A DNA stretch of 64,000 nucleotides from Dorea sp. AF36-15AT (GCF_003477705.1 NZ_QUDV01000009.1:84342-148341), one strand, 5' to 3'. Positions 34,853-44,251 are shown, counted from the first letter of the stretch. Notes: generated by a model from the sequence alone, not told the origin. Program-made: numbers and translations.

Positions 34853-36901
34853 TTATTTTGCAAGCTTCAGCATAATCTCATTACTTCTCTGTACAAAAGC
34901 TGTCATCTCTTCCGGTGATAACGGCTTATGCGCCAGCATAGCCAGATCATATAACTGCTTACAGAAGATACCTGTATTCTCTTCATCCTTATGTGCCTGT
35001 ACATACTGTACCAACGGATGATTCGCATTCAGTACCAGTGTGCCTGTCGTTCCAAACATAGACGGATCCATACCTGCCATACCATACATCTTCATCATAT
35101 CCTGCATACGGCGGCTTTCCTCTGACAGTGTGATCATTGCTGCCACAGACTCATCCTTGATCTTCTCTACCTTCACTTCCAGATTCTCATTGCCAAGCTC
35201 TTTACGGAACAGTGCAACCAGTTCATCGGTTGTCTTCTGGAATGCCTCCTTCTCTTCCTCAGATACTTCTTCCTTAGAAGATGCATTGACATCCGCATCA
35301 ATTCTCTGGAACTTCAGTTCCGGATTGCGCTGCTCTAACTGTGTAATGAACGGAGAGTCAATGTTGTGTGACAGGATCACAGCATCCTGTCCCTGCGCAC
35401 GGAACATATTGATGTACTGACTCTGCTGCTGTTCATCTGTCACATAGTAGATGGTAGTCTGCTCCTTATTCTCAGCGCTGTCACCTTCCGGCTTCTCTGC
35501 TTTCTTATCTTCCAGCTTGCCACCGTTATTCTCTACACACTCTTTCAGTGTCAGATACTTATGATCAATATTCTTGAACAAGATGTAATCTGTCATCTTA
35601 TCACAGAACTTCTCATCCTTCAGGCATCCAAACTTGATAAACGGACTGATATCATCCCAATACTTCTCATAAGACTCTTTATCTGTCTTGCACATTCCGC
35701 TCAGCTTATCTGCAACCTTCTTGGAAATATAATCCGCAATCTTATTAACAAATCCATCATTCTGCAGAGCACTTCTGGATACGTTCAGTGGCAGATCCGG
35801 GCAGTCAATCACTCCCTTTAATACCATCAGAAATTCCGGAATTACTTCTTTGATATTATCTGCGATAAAGACCTGATTGTTATACAGCTTAATGGTTCCC
35901 TCTACAGAATCATATTCGGTATTAATCTTCGGGAAGTACAGGATACCTTTCAAGTTGAACGGATAATCCATGTTCAGATGAATCCAGAACAATGGCTCCT
36001 TGTAATCCATAAATACCTTGCGGTAGAAATCAATGTAGTCTTCTTTGCTGCATTCATTCGGATGTTTCGTCCACAACGGTGTCGTATCGTTAAGCGGTAC
36101 CGGACGTTTGTTGATCTTAACTTTATCCTTGGCAGGAGATACTTCTACCATCTCCTTCTCACCATTTTCATTCTCTTTTTCTTCCATCTTGGCTTCTTCA
36201 TGGATACGCTCTACGACTACGTCATCCTCTTTCAGATCTGCCTCATCGATAGTCTCATACTCCTGCTCCGCATTCGCCTTCTCCAGATAGATCGGAACAG
36301 GCATAAATGAGCAATATTTCTCCAGTACTTCTCTTGCACGGTATTCATTCGCGAACTGTAAACTATCCTCATTCAGGAACAGTGTGATCTCAGTACCAAC
36401 ACCTTCCTTATCACCTTCTGACATCTCATATTCTGTGCCACCGTCACTTACCCAGTGTACCGGCTTTGCCCCTTCTTTATAAGAAAGTGTATCAATATGA
36501 ACCTCATCGGCAACCATGAATGCGGAATAGAATCCGAGACCGAAATGACCGATCATATCATCTTCTGATGTCTTATCTTTATACTTCTCCAGGAATTCTG
36601 TTGCACCGGAAAATGCGATCTGGGTAATATATTCTTCAACTTCATCTTCTGTCATGCCAAGACCATCATCGATAAACTTCAAAGTCTTATCTTCCGGGCT
36701 TACAACAACACGAATCTGTGGTTTGTAATCATCCGGAAGCTGATATTCACCCATCATATCCAGCTTCTTAAGCTTAGTGATCGCGTCACATCCATTCGAC
36801 ACCATCTCACGGAAGAAAATGTCATGATCGGAATATACCCACTTTTTAATAATTGGAAAAATATTCTCACTGCTGATTGATAATGAACCTTTTTTTGCCA
36901 T
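34853..36901 (-). CDS. htpG: Molecular chaperone HtpG (Hsp90)
   Basis: 682 residues from the ATG at 36901 (CAGGAG upstream, N-terminus MAKKGSLSISSENIFPIIK); the longer frame to 36973 runs through the promoter. ATPase domain with the GHKL motifs VSNGCDAITKL, DDGLGMTEDEV and GHFGLGFYSAFMVA. A charged acidic linker (about 215-265) precedes the middle domain, and a C-terminal dimerisation domain follows. A perfect CIRCE lies upstream, so HrcA heat-shock control is expected. Monocistronic. Confidence 0.96.
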   Translation of the reverse strand: MAKKGSLSISSENIFPIIKKWVYSDHDIFFREMVSNGCDAITKLKKLDMMGEYQLPDDYKPQIRVVVSPEDKTLKFIDDGLGMTEDEVEEYITQIAFSGATEFLEKYKDKTSEDDMIGHFGLGFYSAFMVADEVHIDTLSYKEGAKPVHWVSDGGTEYEMSEGDKEGVGTEITLFLNEDSLQFANEYRAREVLEKYCSFMPVPIYLEKANAEQEYETIDEADLKEDDVVVERIHEEAKMEEKENENGEKEMVEVSPAKDKVKINKRPVPLNDTTPLWTKHPNECSKEDYIDFYRKVFMDYKEPLFWIHLNMDYPFNLKGILYFPKINTEYDSVEGTIKLYNNQVFIADNIKEVIPEFLMVLKGVIDCPDLPLNVSRSALQNDGFVNKIADYISKKVADKLSGMCKTDKESYEKYWDDISPFIKFGCLKDEKFCDKMTDYILFKNIDHKYLTLKECVENNGGKLEDKKAEKPEGDSAENKEQTTIYYVTDEQQQSQYINMFRAQGQDAVILSHNIDSPFITQLEQRNPELKFQRIDADVNASSKEEVSEEEKEAFQKTTDELVALFRKELGNENLEVKVEKIKDESVAAMITLSEESRRMQDMMKMYGMAGMDPSMFGTTGTLVLNANHPLVQYVQAHKDEENTGIFCKQLYDLAMLAHKPLSPEEMTAFVQRSNEIMLKLAK

Positions 36902-36978
36902 GTCTATCACTCCTGTTTTTATTCTATATAATATCAGAGCCTGCCAGCTCTTTTTTCCGTACTTTATGTACAAAAATT

Positions 36979-37007
36979 ATGATAATACTGTAAAATTTAA
37001 AAGTCAA
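36979..37007 (-). promoter_or_regulatory. Promoter of htpG
   Basis: Minus strand TTGACT (37007-37002), 17-nt spacer, TATCAT (36984-36979). Confidence 0.6.
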
Positions 37008-37014
37008 TAGAAAA

Positions 37015-37041
37015 TTAGCACTCTTCAAAAAAGAGTGCTAA
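37015..37041 (-). promoter_or_regulatory. CIRCE operator (HrcA site) upstream of htpG
   Basis: TTAGCACTC, 9 nt, GAGTGCTAA: an exact 9-9-9 CIRCE element, 7 nt upstream of the -35 box. HrcA repression of htpG follows from established knowledge of CIRCE. Confidence 0.95.
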
Positions 37042-37112
37042 TAATTTCCTTAAATTTATAAACTGTTTATTAAATCTGTCTTCCAAATCCATCAGCGTAT
37101 TTTCAAAAAGAG

Positions 37113-40100
37113 TTACTCTACGCTCTTCAAGGACTCCACCATATTAATCTTCTTCAGTTTAAAATACATGATCCCGTTGATCAACAATGAAAATCCCACG
37201 GTAAACAACAGACTATAAATAAAACTCGGCAGATAGATACTCCTTCCAAACATAGCTGCATCTACTTCCACCGTCTGAATCGTAAACAAATGCAGAACCT
37301 TGCCAAGCACAACACCCACTGCTGCACCGATAAACGTCAACAGAATATTCTCACGGAATACATACTGTGCCACTTCTCCGTCGTAGAATCCCAATACCTT
37401 CAATGTAGCTAATTCCCGCTGCCGCTCTGTGATATTGATCGTATTAAGATTATAAAGTACAACAAATGCCAGCATTCCTGCTGAAATGATCAATACAATA
37501 ATAACAAGATTAAGGCTGGACAGCATTTCATCCAACTGTTCCTGAATATCATGAACATAGCTGATACTTAAAACTTCATCCCGTTTCATAATCTTCTCGC
37601 CAACGTCTTCTACCTGTGTCTGGCTATAAGAATCATCCGTTTCAAACAAAACACTGTTATACTCCGGCATTGTACCAAATACCTTATTATAATAAGCTGG
37701 TGTCATATAGATATAATGTCCCATATAATTCTCACATATATGAGAAATGGTAAGTTCTTTATCGCCGTTTTTCTCATCCGGAATCGTGATACGATCTCCC
37801 ACTTTAGCGTTTAGAAGCTTAGCAGTCTTTTCACAGATGATCACGCCATCATCTGTAAGTTTGTATTTCTCACCTGATTTCCGGTCGTGAAAATCTACAT
37901 ACCGTCCTATATTTTTCACATCTCCAAACACCGTAATGTAAGCCTGACGCTCTTTCTTTCCATTCTTAAGTGTAATGCTCTTCATATAAGCATCCATATA
38001 AGATTCTACTTCTTTGTCCGTATCCAAAAATGTATTCAGGTGTTCTCGATCCTGCTCATTCAAATCTTCCTGCAGCACGATCTGACCATCATAAAGCTGG
38101 ATCTCAGAATACTGGATATCTGCAATCTCATATACAGAATCCCTAAGTCCATATCCCACGATCATCAGCGCCATACAGCCACCAATACCAAATATCGTCA
38201 TAAAGAAGCGCTTTTTATACCGCATCAAATTGCGCACTGTAGATTTCCACGAGAAATTCAATCGTTTCCATATAAACGGAATCCGTTCCAGGAAAACCCT
38301 TTTTCCTACTTTAGGAGCCGGAGGACGCATCAGCTCAGACGGCTGTGCTCCCAGTTCCTTATAGCAGGCAAAAATTGTTGCCATCAAAGTGCACGCAATT
38401 GCTGCTGCCGATGCCATAATACCGTATGACGGCACATATGGCACCAGAATCTCCGGAATGTGATGATATAAAATACCATATGAATAAATGATTATATACG
38501 GCAAAATCTTCTCACCAACCAACACTCCGAGAATACTTCCGGTGATAGTTGCAAAAAACGCATAACCAATATACTTCATAGCAATTGTTGATCTGCGATA
38601 TCCAAGTGCTTTCATCGTACCAATCTGTACTCGTTGTTCTTCTACCATACGAGTCATACCGGTAAGACTGATCAGAGCGGCTACCAAGAAGAACAATACC
38701 GGGAAGACTTTTCCTATAGCCTTCATCCGATCTGCATTCTCCCCATAACCATTGTACTCCGGCAATGTACTTCTGTCATAAATATACCATTCTGCCTCAG
38801 GGATCTCATTGATCTTTTTCTCACCATCTGCAATCTTATCTTCCCCATCCGCAATATCCTGTGCCGCTTTTGTTCTGCCTTCTTCCAGATCTTGTTTTGC
38901 ATCTGAGATCTTATTCTCATTTTCCGTAATCTCAGACATCCCTTTTTCCAGTTCCTTCTCCTTCTCAGACAGTTCCTGCCAGCCGGCATTAATCTGCTCC
39001 TGTCCACTTGTCAGCTGCGCCGGTACTGACGCCAGCGCTGCCTCAGATGCATCCAGTGCGGCCTTCGTATCTGAAAATTGCTGTTCCGCAGAAGCGAGTT
39101 GATCTTTTGCCATCTGCAGCTGAGCTGAAAGTTCTGTTTTCTGCTGCTCCAATCCCTCCAGCTGCTGCACCAGTCCAGCGTATTGTGCTCCTATCTCTGT
39201 ATCCGGATTTCCATAAATGGATTCATCATTACCACACATATCTTTGAGTGCCTCTAATCCATTATTGCAGATATCAATCCCCGCCTGGATCTGTTCAAGA
39301 GCTGCTTCGCCTTCTGTAATCTTCTGTTCTGCCTCTGGCTTTCCTGCTTCAAATGCAGTCTTCCCTGCTTCATATTGAGCACGTCCATCCTGTAATTGCT
39401 GCACACCATCTGCATATTGTGTTTTTGCCTGATCCAGCTCCTGCTGTTTCTGTGTCAGCGTATTCTTTGCTTCCTCTATCTGAGCCCTGCCGCTTCTGAT
39501 CTTTTCTTTCGCATCTGCCAGCTGACTTTCTGCATCCGCTATCTGTGTCTCTGCATCTGATAATTCCTGTTCTGCCTTCGCTTTTCCCTCTTTCAGATCT
39601 ATCTTCGCCTGATCCAGCTCTCTGGTAGCATCATCGACCAGTTCCCGTCTTCTGATGATTCCACGATCATTGGAGAGCTCCTTCACATCATCCATCGCAT
39701 CATCTATCAGATCTTCGTATTCATCTGTATAAGCAATACACTCTTTCGCTCCCTTTACTAACAGATAGCATTCTGTGTACACGTCCTGTGTAAATGTCTC
39801 CTTCGGAACCACAAGAAATGCTGACAGACTTCCGTTGCCGATCGTCGTACTGCCTCTGCCGTAAGATATATAATACGGGCTGTTCCCTGTGCCAACCACA
39901 GTAAGTTCATCTGTTGTCAGTGTATCTGTAACCGGGTCTTCCGTACCGGACGTAAGCTTGATCTTATCTCCGACCTTATAGGTGCTCTCGTCATCCGCCA
40001 GACATTCGCCAGACTTTTCCGGAAGTCTTCCTTCTGTAACCGTAATCTGATTTATATCCTCAGACAACGACATCACATGCAACGCGCGCTGTTTCTCGCC

Positions 40101-40388
40101 ATCATAATTCAGAAAATCTCCACTATATGCGCCTTCTGCTTTATCGATACTATCCAGTCCTTCGAATGCTTTCACATCATCTTTTGTCAATCCCAGTGTA
40201 CTGATAACCTTGATATCCATCAGATTCGCCTGATCAAAATATGCATCTCCTGTCACACGCATATCCGGTTCCGAAGCACGGATTCCAGAGAAAAATGCAA
40301 CACCAAGCGCAACAATAAACAGAATCGACACAAAACGTCCCGAGCTCTTTTTAATCTCTCTGAAAAATTCAATCGTCGTAGTCTTCAT
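37113..40388 (-). CDS. FtsX/MacB-type ABC transporter permease with long coiled-coil ectodomain
   Basis: 1091 residues from the ATG at 40388 (TAGGAG upstream; the TTG at 40394 is too close to that site). TM1 lies near residues 18-38, and an extracellular domain of about 550 residues includes a heptad-rich coiled coil (about 240-510, rich in Gln, Glu and Ala). The first FtsX core has three TM helices (VFPVLFFLVAALISLTGMT onward). A second periplasmic domain and a second three-helix FtsX core (LVIIVLIISAGMLAFVVLY) end the protein. It pairs with the ATPase 10 nt upstream. Likely roles are envelope efflux or mechanotransmission; substrate unknown. Confidence 0.9.
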   Translation of the reverse strand: MKTTTIEFFREIKKSSGRFVSILFIVALGVAFFSGIRASEPDMRVTGDAYFDQANLMDIKVISTLGLTKDDVKAFEGLDSIDKAEGAYSGDFLNYDGEKQRALHVMSLSEDINQITVTEGRLPEKSGECLADDESTYKVGDKIKLTSGTEDPVTDTLTTDELTVVGTGNSPYYISYGRGSTTIGNGSLSAFLVVPKETFTQDVYTECYLLVKGAKECIAYTDEYEDLIDDAMDDVKELSNDRGIIRRRELVDDATRELDQAKIDLKEGKAKAEQELSDAETQIADAESQLADAKEKIRSGRAQIEEAKNTLTQKQQELDQAKTQYADGVQQLQDGRAQYEAGKTAFEAGKPEAEQKITEGEAALEQIQAGIDICNNGLEALKDMCGNDESIYGNPDTEIGAQYAGLVQQLEGLEQQKTELSAQLQMAKDQLASAEQQFSDTKAALDASEAALASVPAQLTSGQEQINAGWQELSEKEKELEKGMSEITENENKISDAKQDLEEGRTKAAQDIADGEDKIADGEKKINEIPEAEWYIYDRSTLPEYNGYGENADRMKAIGKVFPVLFFLVAALISLTGMTRMVEEQRVQIGTMKALGYRRSTIAMKYIGYAFFATITGSILGVLVGEKILPYIIIYSYGILYHHIPEILVPYVPSYGIMASAAAIACTLMATIFACYKELGAQPSELMRPPAPKVGKRVFLERIPFIWKRLNFSWKSTVRNLMRYKKRFFMTIFGIGGCMALMIVGYGLRDSVYEIADIQYSEIQLYDGQIVLQEDLNEQDREHLNTFLDTDKEVESYMDAYMKSITLKNGKKERQAYITVFGDVKNIGRYVDFHDRKSGEKYKLTDDGVIICEKTAKLLNAKVGDRITIPDEKNGDKELTISHICENYMGHYIYMTPAYYNKVFGTMPEYNSVLFETDDSYSQTQVEDVGEKIMKRDEVLSISYVHDIQEQLDEMLSSLNLVIIVLIISAGMLAFVVLYNLNTINITERQRELATLKVLGFYDGEVAQYVFRENILLTFIGAAVGVVLGKVLHLFTIQTVEVDAAMFGRSIYLPSFIYSLLFTVGFSLLINGIMYFKLKKINMVESLKSVE

Positions 40389-40398
40389 ATCCAAGCTC

Positions 40399-41103
40399 CT
40401 ACCATTCTATCGTCTCGACCGATACCGGATGCGGATTCACCGTCATCTTCGATACCTTACCATTCTTAATCTGGATCACCCGATCTGCCATTGGTGCGAT
40501 TGCCGAGTTATGCGTGATCAGGATTACCGTCATTCCCTTTTCTCTGCAGGTATCCTGGAGCAGTTTCAAAATCGCCTTACCTGTATTATAATCCAGGGCT
40601 CCTGTCGGCTCATCACAGAGCAGAAGCTTCGGATTCTTCGCCAACGCTCTCGCAATTGATACTCTCTGCTGCTCACCTCCGGAAAGCTGTGCCGGAAAAT
40701 TCTTCAATCTGTCACCAAGTCCTACCTCCCGCAACACCTCTTCTGCCGGCAGCGGATCCTTACAGATCTGAAGCGCAAGTTCTACATTCTCCAATGCAGT
40801 CAGATTCGGAATCAGGTTATAGAACTGGAATACAAATCCGATATCGTCTCTGCGATATGCTGTCAGCTGCTTCCCAGAATACTTTGCAATATCTACTCCA
40901 TCCACCAGCACCCGACCGGATGTTGCCACATCCATTCCGCCAAGAATATTCAGTACCGTTGTCTTTCCTGCTCCACTTGGGCCAACTACAACTGCAAACT
41001 CTCCCTTTTCTATCTGAAAAGAAATACCATCAGCTGCAGCGATCTCAACTTCACCCATATGATATATCTTACGGACATCGTCCAATTTCACAAAATCTTT
41101 CAT
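40399..41103 (-). CDS. ABC transporter ATP-binding protein, LolD/MacB type
   Basis: 234 residues. Walker [14 protein letters not shown]-loop [17 protein letters not shown], signature [15 protein letters not shown], Walker [13 protein letters not shown] and H-loop LITHNSAIA. The PTGALD form is typical of MacB/LolD-like exporters and mechanotransmitters. It drives the large FtsX-like permease encoded just downstream. Confidence 0.96.
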   Translation of the reverse strand: MKDFVKLDDVRKIYHMGEVEIAAADGISFQIEKGEFAVVVGPSGAGKTTVLNILGGMDVATSGRVLVDGVDIAKYSGKQLTAYRRDDIGFVFQFYNLIPNLTALENVELALQICKDPLPAEEVLREVGLGDRLKNFPAQLSGGEQQRVSIARALAKNPKLLLCDEPTGALDYNTGKAILKLLQDTCREKGMTVILITHNSAIAPMADRVIQIKNGKVSKMTVNPHPVSVETIEW

Positions 41104-41220
41104 AAGTCCCTCCGTATCAGCAATTTGGAATTTAAAGATATATTTAGTATAGCATTATATATGTAGGAATGGCATTACTGAGTTTTAGAATTTAGAGTTA
41201 TTTTAGGATTCTATCAAATA

Positions 41221-41254
41221 GAAATGCCTCGGAGAAGCAGCTCCGAGGCATTTC
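41221..41254 (+). terminator. Hairpin with stem identical to the toxin terminator (upstream copy)
   Basis: Perfect 14-bp stem GAAATGCCTCGGAG / CTCCGAGGCATTTC with loop AAGCAG. The same stem with a different loop recurs at 41643-41676, showing a tandem duplication of the unit. Confidence 0.8.
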
Positions 41255-41255
41255 T

Positions 41256-41321
41256 GTCATTCATTCTTTCCGTACCGGCAAGTATAGATACGTACTACAT
41301 ATGCAAATGGCTAGACGGATA
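41256..41321 (+). pseudogene. Decayed copy of the 26-aa toxin gene
   Basis: Reading LSFILSVPASIDTYYICKWL then DG and stop, it aligns with the intact peptide at 41517-41597. It lacks a start codon and Shine-Dalgarno site, begins right after a terminator-type hairpin, and carries a Pro and Asp in the hydrophobic core. Downstream sequence (CCAGCCTCAGG) is also shared with the intact copy. The 413-nt gap 41104-41516 otherwise holds only AT-rich sequence and the intact copy's promoter. Confidence 0.75.
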
Positions 41322-41441
41322 GTACTGAAACCAGCCTCAGGTTCTCACTAACTTGCCTGAAATGAATATAACATATATCTGCATCATTTTCAAGACTTAT
41401 TTTTACTAAAAATATGCTTTTTTATTCTTTTTATTTTCATA

Positions 41442-41470
41442 TTGTGCGTTTATTTAAACCATGTTATAAT
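41442..41470 (+). promoter_or_regulatory. Promoter of the 26-aa toxin gene
   Basis: TTGTGC (41442-41447), 17-nt spacer, TATAAT (41465-41470). The leader then forms TCTCACCT / AGGTGAGA (41481-41488 with 41507-41514), burying the GGAGGTGAG ribosome site. Confidence 0.7.
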
Positions 41471-41516
41471 TCTTTTGCTGTCTCACCTACACTGACAGCA
41501 GATCGGAGGTGAGACT

Positions 41517-41597
41517 GTGGATACAGTATTTTCATTTATACTATCCGTATTGGCAAGTGTAGTTGCTTACTACATATGCAGATGGCTGGACGGATAG
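41517..41597 (+). CDS. Small hydrophobic type I toxin-like protein (26 aa)
   Basis: GTG start at 41517 with GGAGGTGA upstream. The peptide begins (M)DTVFSFILSVLASVVAYY and ends ICRWLDG: a single membrane helix with a short charged end. It resembles short Lachnospiraceae membrane peptides of unknown role. Its layout matches par/Fst-like type I systems: own promoter, ribosome site in a hairpin, bidirectional terminator and a convergent antisense promoter. A direct repeat (ACAGTATTTTC) lies in the start region and near the 5' end of the antisense RNA. Toxic activity is inferred. Confidence 0.75.
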   Translation: MDTVFSFILSVLASVVAYYICRWLDG

Positions 41598-41636
41598 TGC
41601 TGTAACCAGCCTCAGGCTTAAGCCACCTGTTCCAAC

Positions 41637-41725
41637 GGAATAGAAATGCCTCGGAGCCGCAACTCCGAGGCATTTCGTTTGTTCAATTCTCGTGAACACA
41701 GTATTTTCTTTTCAGCTTATCGCCT
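41637..41725 (-). ncRNA. Candidate antisense antitoxin RNA sharing a bidirectional terminator
   Basis: Minus-strand promoter TTGAAA (41760-41755), 17-nt spacer, TATAAT (41737-41732), start near 41725. The RNA of about 90 nt would end at the hairpin 41643-41676, which also terminates the toxin mRNA. Near its 5' end it carries the complement of ACAGTATTTTCTTTT (41698-41712), which matches ACAGTATTTTCATTT (41523-41537) over the toxin start codons at 14 of 15 positions. Confidence 0.65.
41643..41676. terminator. Bidirectional terminator of the toxin locus
   Basis: Perfect 14-bp stem GAAATGCCTCGGAG / CTCCGAGGCATTTC, loop CCGCAA, followed by GTTTGTT on the plus strand and TATTCC on the minus strand. 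Confidence 0.8.
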
Positions 41726-41801
41726 AATGTTATTATAGCATCTGGTCTTCTGTTTTTCAACCATTATTTTTGATTTTCGTATCACAAATTACTCGTCCGC
41801 T

Positions 41802-43214
41802 CTACTCTTTACCATTAAAGCAGTATGTACATACTTTACATGGCTCGATACCGATAGATGCTAGCAGATCATCCAGTCTGTGGTATCTCAGTGTGGTGAA
41901 GTTCTGCTGCTTCCGGATATCTTCAATCATCTGCTCATATTTGCAGGTGCATGGATCTGCATATTCATCCAGTACTTCCTGCGGACAGTTATCTCCTTCT
42001 CTCTTCTGGATCATCTGACGGGCGATCAGCTCCATCTCTGATCTGGAACGTGAGAAGTTCAGATATTTACAACCGTACATGATCGGTGGGCAGGCCGGAC
42101 GCACATGAACTTCCTTTGCGCCGCTGCGATACAGAAATTCGGTTGTCTCACGAAGCTGTGTGCCGCGGACAATGGAATCATCGATGAGCAGAAGCTTCTT
42201 ATCTTCAATCAATGCTTTCACCGGAATCAGCTTCATACGTGCGATCAGGTTACGCTGACTCTGATTGGTCGGCATGAATGATCTCGGCCAGGTTGGTGTA
42301 TATTTGATGAATGGTCTTGCATACGGAACGCCGGATTCATTGGCATATCCGATGGCGTGTGCAATACCGGAATCCGGTACACCTGCTACGATATCCGGAT
42401 GCACGGAATCGCCGTCACGTTTTGCAAGCATGCTTCCGCAACGATAACGCATCTCTTCTACATTCACACCCTCATAAGCAGATGTCGGATATCCGTAATA
42501 TACCCATAGGAAGGAACAGATCTTCATTTCCTTTCCAGGTTCTACCAATGTCTCCACACTCTCCGGAGTCACATAAACGATCTCGCCAGGTCCCAGTTCT
42601 TTATAATCCTGAAATCCGAGATTAATATATGCATGGCTCTCAAATGACAGACAGTATGCGCCTTCCTTATGTCCTACAACAATCGGAGTACGTCCCATCT
42701 TATCTCTTGCTGCATAGATTCCTTCCTCGGTCATCAACAGCATGCTCAATGATCCATCCACCAGATCCTGCACATATCGGATACCTTCCGCAAAGCTGTC
42801 CTTCTCACAGATCAGTGCTGCGATCAGTTCTGTCACATTGACCGTTCCATTCGTCATTTCCTGAAAGTGTGTCTTAGATCTGCTATACAGGTCTTCCAGT
42901 AATTCCTCATAATTATTAACTTTACCGACAAATGCAAGACTAAAACTTCCAATCTTAGAACTGAACAGCAGCGGCTGCGGTTCATAATCTGAGATACAGC
43001 CAATACCGATATTGCCTTTCATATTGCCGACATCTTTGTCAAACTTGGTTCGGAACGGTGTATTTTCAATATTATGGATTGCACGGTCGAAGCCATCTTC
43101 CCCATGAACTGCCATGCCCCCGCGTCTTGTTCCCAGATGAGAGTGATAATCCACTCCATAGAAAAGTTCCAGTACACAATCTTCCTTCGATGCTACTCCG
43201 AAAAAACCACTCAT
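41802..43214 (-). CDS. Amidophosphoribosyltransferase-like protein lacking the glutaminase nucleophile
   Basis: 470 residues with the PurF fold order. The phosphoribosyltransferase half is well kept: PRPP loop LLLIDDSIVRGTQLRET, and the Fe-S cysteines at the PurF positions (CSFLWVYYG, PACPPIMYGC, CKVCTYC). The N-terminal Ntn-glutaminase is not. The nucleophile Cys that should follow Met is Ser (MSGFFGVAS), the Arg region near GHVRYPT reads GCISDYEP, and the HNGNL oxyanion motif reads FVGKVN. AGGAGA precedes the ATG, so a mis-called start is unlikely. It may use free ammonia or have another role. True purF is expected elsewhere. Confidence 0.85.
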   Translation of the reverse strand: MSGFFGVASKEDCVLELFYGVDYHSHLGTRRGGMAVHGEDGFDRAIHNIENTPFRTKFDKDVGNMKGNIGIGCISDYEPQPLLFSSKIGSFSLAFVGKVNNYEELLEDLYSRSKTHFQEMTNGTVNVTELIAALICEKDSFAEGIRYVQDLVDGSLSMLLMTEEGIYAARDKMGRTPIVVGHKEGAYCLSFESHAYINLGFQDYKELGPGEIVYVTPESVETLVEPGKEMKICSFLWVYYGYPTSAYEGVNVEEMRYRCGSMLAKRDGDSVHPDIVAGVPDSGIAHAIGYANESGVPYARPFIKYTPTWPRSFMPTNQSQRNLIARMKLIPVKALIEDKKLLLIDDSIVRGTQLRETTEFLYRSGAKEVHVRPACPPIMYGCKYLNFSRSRSEMELIARQMIQKREGDNCPQEVLDEYADPCTCKYEQMIEDIRKQQNFTTLRYHRLDDLLASIGIEPCKVCTYCFNGKE

Positions 43215-43306
43215 AACTTTCTCCTTATCTTACCTGTTATTCTGACATACTATATACAGTATAGCACCCGTCGATAAGATGTAGATATTATTTCTCCTAA
43301 TCTTAT

Positions 43307-43954
43307 TTATAAGCTGTGTTTTCTGAAATACAGATACGATGCCACTCCTGGAATCAGTGTCACAATCATAATAATTGCAAGGCTTACATAGACCGGATCT
43401 ACCCATGACTGAAAGCCAGCCAGAAAGGTTAGCACACCGCCGAGTATCCACCATTTGCCAGCCATCCGGTGCGTATAATCCCAGTTTTCTTCGTCTGCCA
43501 GTGTCCATGGCAGCTTAATGCCTATCGTATAGTTCTGTCTGCATTTCGGCAGATAATTACCGACCACGATCAGTATCACAGCCATCAACGCATTTATCCA
43601 GACTGTACTGTTTACGCCCTTATAGTCAAGTGCATTACCATAAACAGTGGCACCCACATAAATAGATACCAGCGGACAGATACAGAGTATCAGACGATAA
43701 ACTTTCGGACTGATATTCTTTCCTTTGGGATCCACACTTGTCACCAATGCACAGAATATATGTACCGCCAGGCAAAACAGATAAATCCCTATTACCGCAA
43801 CCAACTTACTGCTGTATCCATTCGGTGTACCGTCAGTACCAAAATGTGTCGCTACCCGATCCGGCAGCTGATTCCACAACAGCAACCCGACCAATATCGG
43901 GAGCACTGTAATAATACATGTTACAATAAAAAACTTTTTATTCGCTTTCAGCAT
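43307..43954 (-). CDS. sdpI: SdpI-family membrane protein (DUF1648 type)
   Basis: About 215 residues from the ATG at 43954 (GGGG at 9 nt; the ATG at 43963 abuts the site). The N-terminal DUF1648-like part has LPDRVATHFGTDGTPNGYSSK, and the SdpI signature is in NYTIGIKLPWTLADEENWDYTHRMAGK. Six membrane segments are expected. In Bacillus, SdpI gives immunity to the SdpC toxin and sequesters SdpR at the membrane. No sdpC gene is nearby. The start overlaps the end of sdpR. Confidence 0.88.
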   Translation of the reverse strand: MLKANKKFFIVTCIITVLPILVGLLLWNQLPDRVATHFGTDGTPNGYSSKLVAVIGIYLFCLAVHIFCALVTSVDPKGKNISPKVYRLILCICPLVSIYVGATVYGNALDYKGVNSTVWINALMAVILIVVGNYLPKCRQNYTIGIKLPWTLADEENWDYTHRMAGKWWILGGVLTFLAGFQSWVDPVYVSLAIIMIVTLIPGVASYLYFRKHSL

Positions 43955-44222
43955 GAGTTCCATCCCCTTTCAGCTCTGACAGCCAGAGCATCACTTCCTC
44001 AACTACGGAAGTATTCAATGTGTAATAAATGTAATTCTTTTCCCTGGTCTCAAAGACCAGTCCTGCTTTCTTAAGGATCTTCAAATGATAGGAAATTGTC
44101 GCACCTGTCATGTCAAAATGTGCTCCAATCTCTCCAGCCGACATCCGTCCTTCTCTCAATAAAGAAAGAATGTCCCGGCGTGCCGGGTCTGATAGTGCTT
44201 TAAATGTCTCTCCAAATCCCAT
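43938..44222 (-). CDS. sdpR: ArsR-family repressor, SdpR type
   Basis: 94 residues from the ATG at 44222 (AAGGA at 8 nt). A winged helix with FKALSDPARRDILSLLREGRM, then ATISYHLKILKKAGLV as recognition helix, and EKNYIYYTLNTS wing. No metal-binding Cys, so SdpR-like rather than metal-sensing. It overlaps sdpI by about 17 nt, as in autoregulated sdpRI pairs. Palindromic ATTTAGAAATATTTCTAAT sites lie directly upstream. Confidence 0.88.
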   Translation of the reverse strand: MGFGETFKALSDPARRDILSLLREGRMSAGEIGAHFDMTGATISYHLKILKKAGLVFETREKNYIYYTLNTSVVEEVMLWLSELKGDGTHAESE

Positions 44223-44251
44223 ACTCACCATCCTTTACCTGTCGTGAATCT

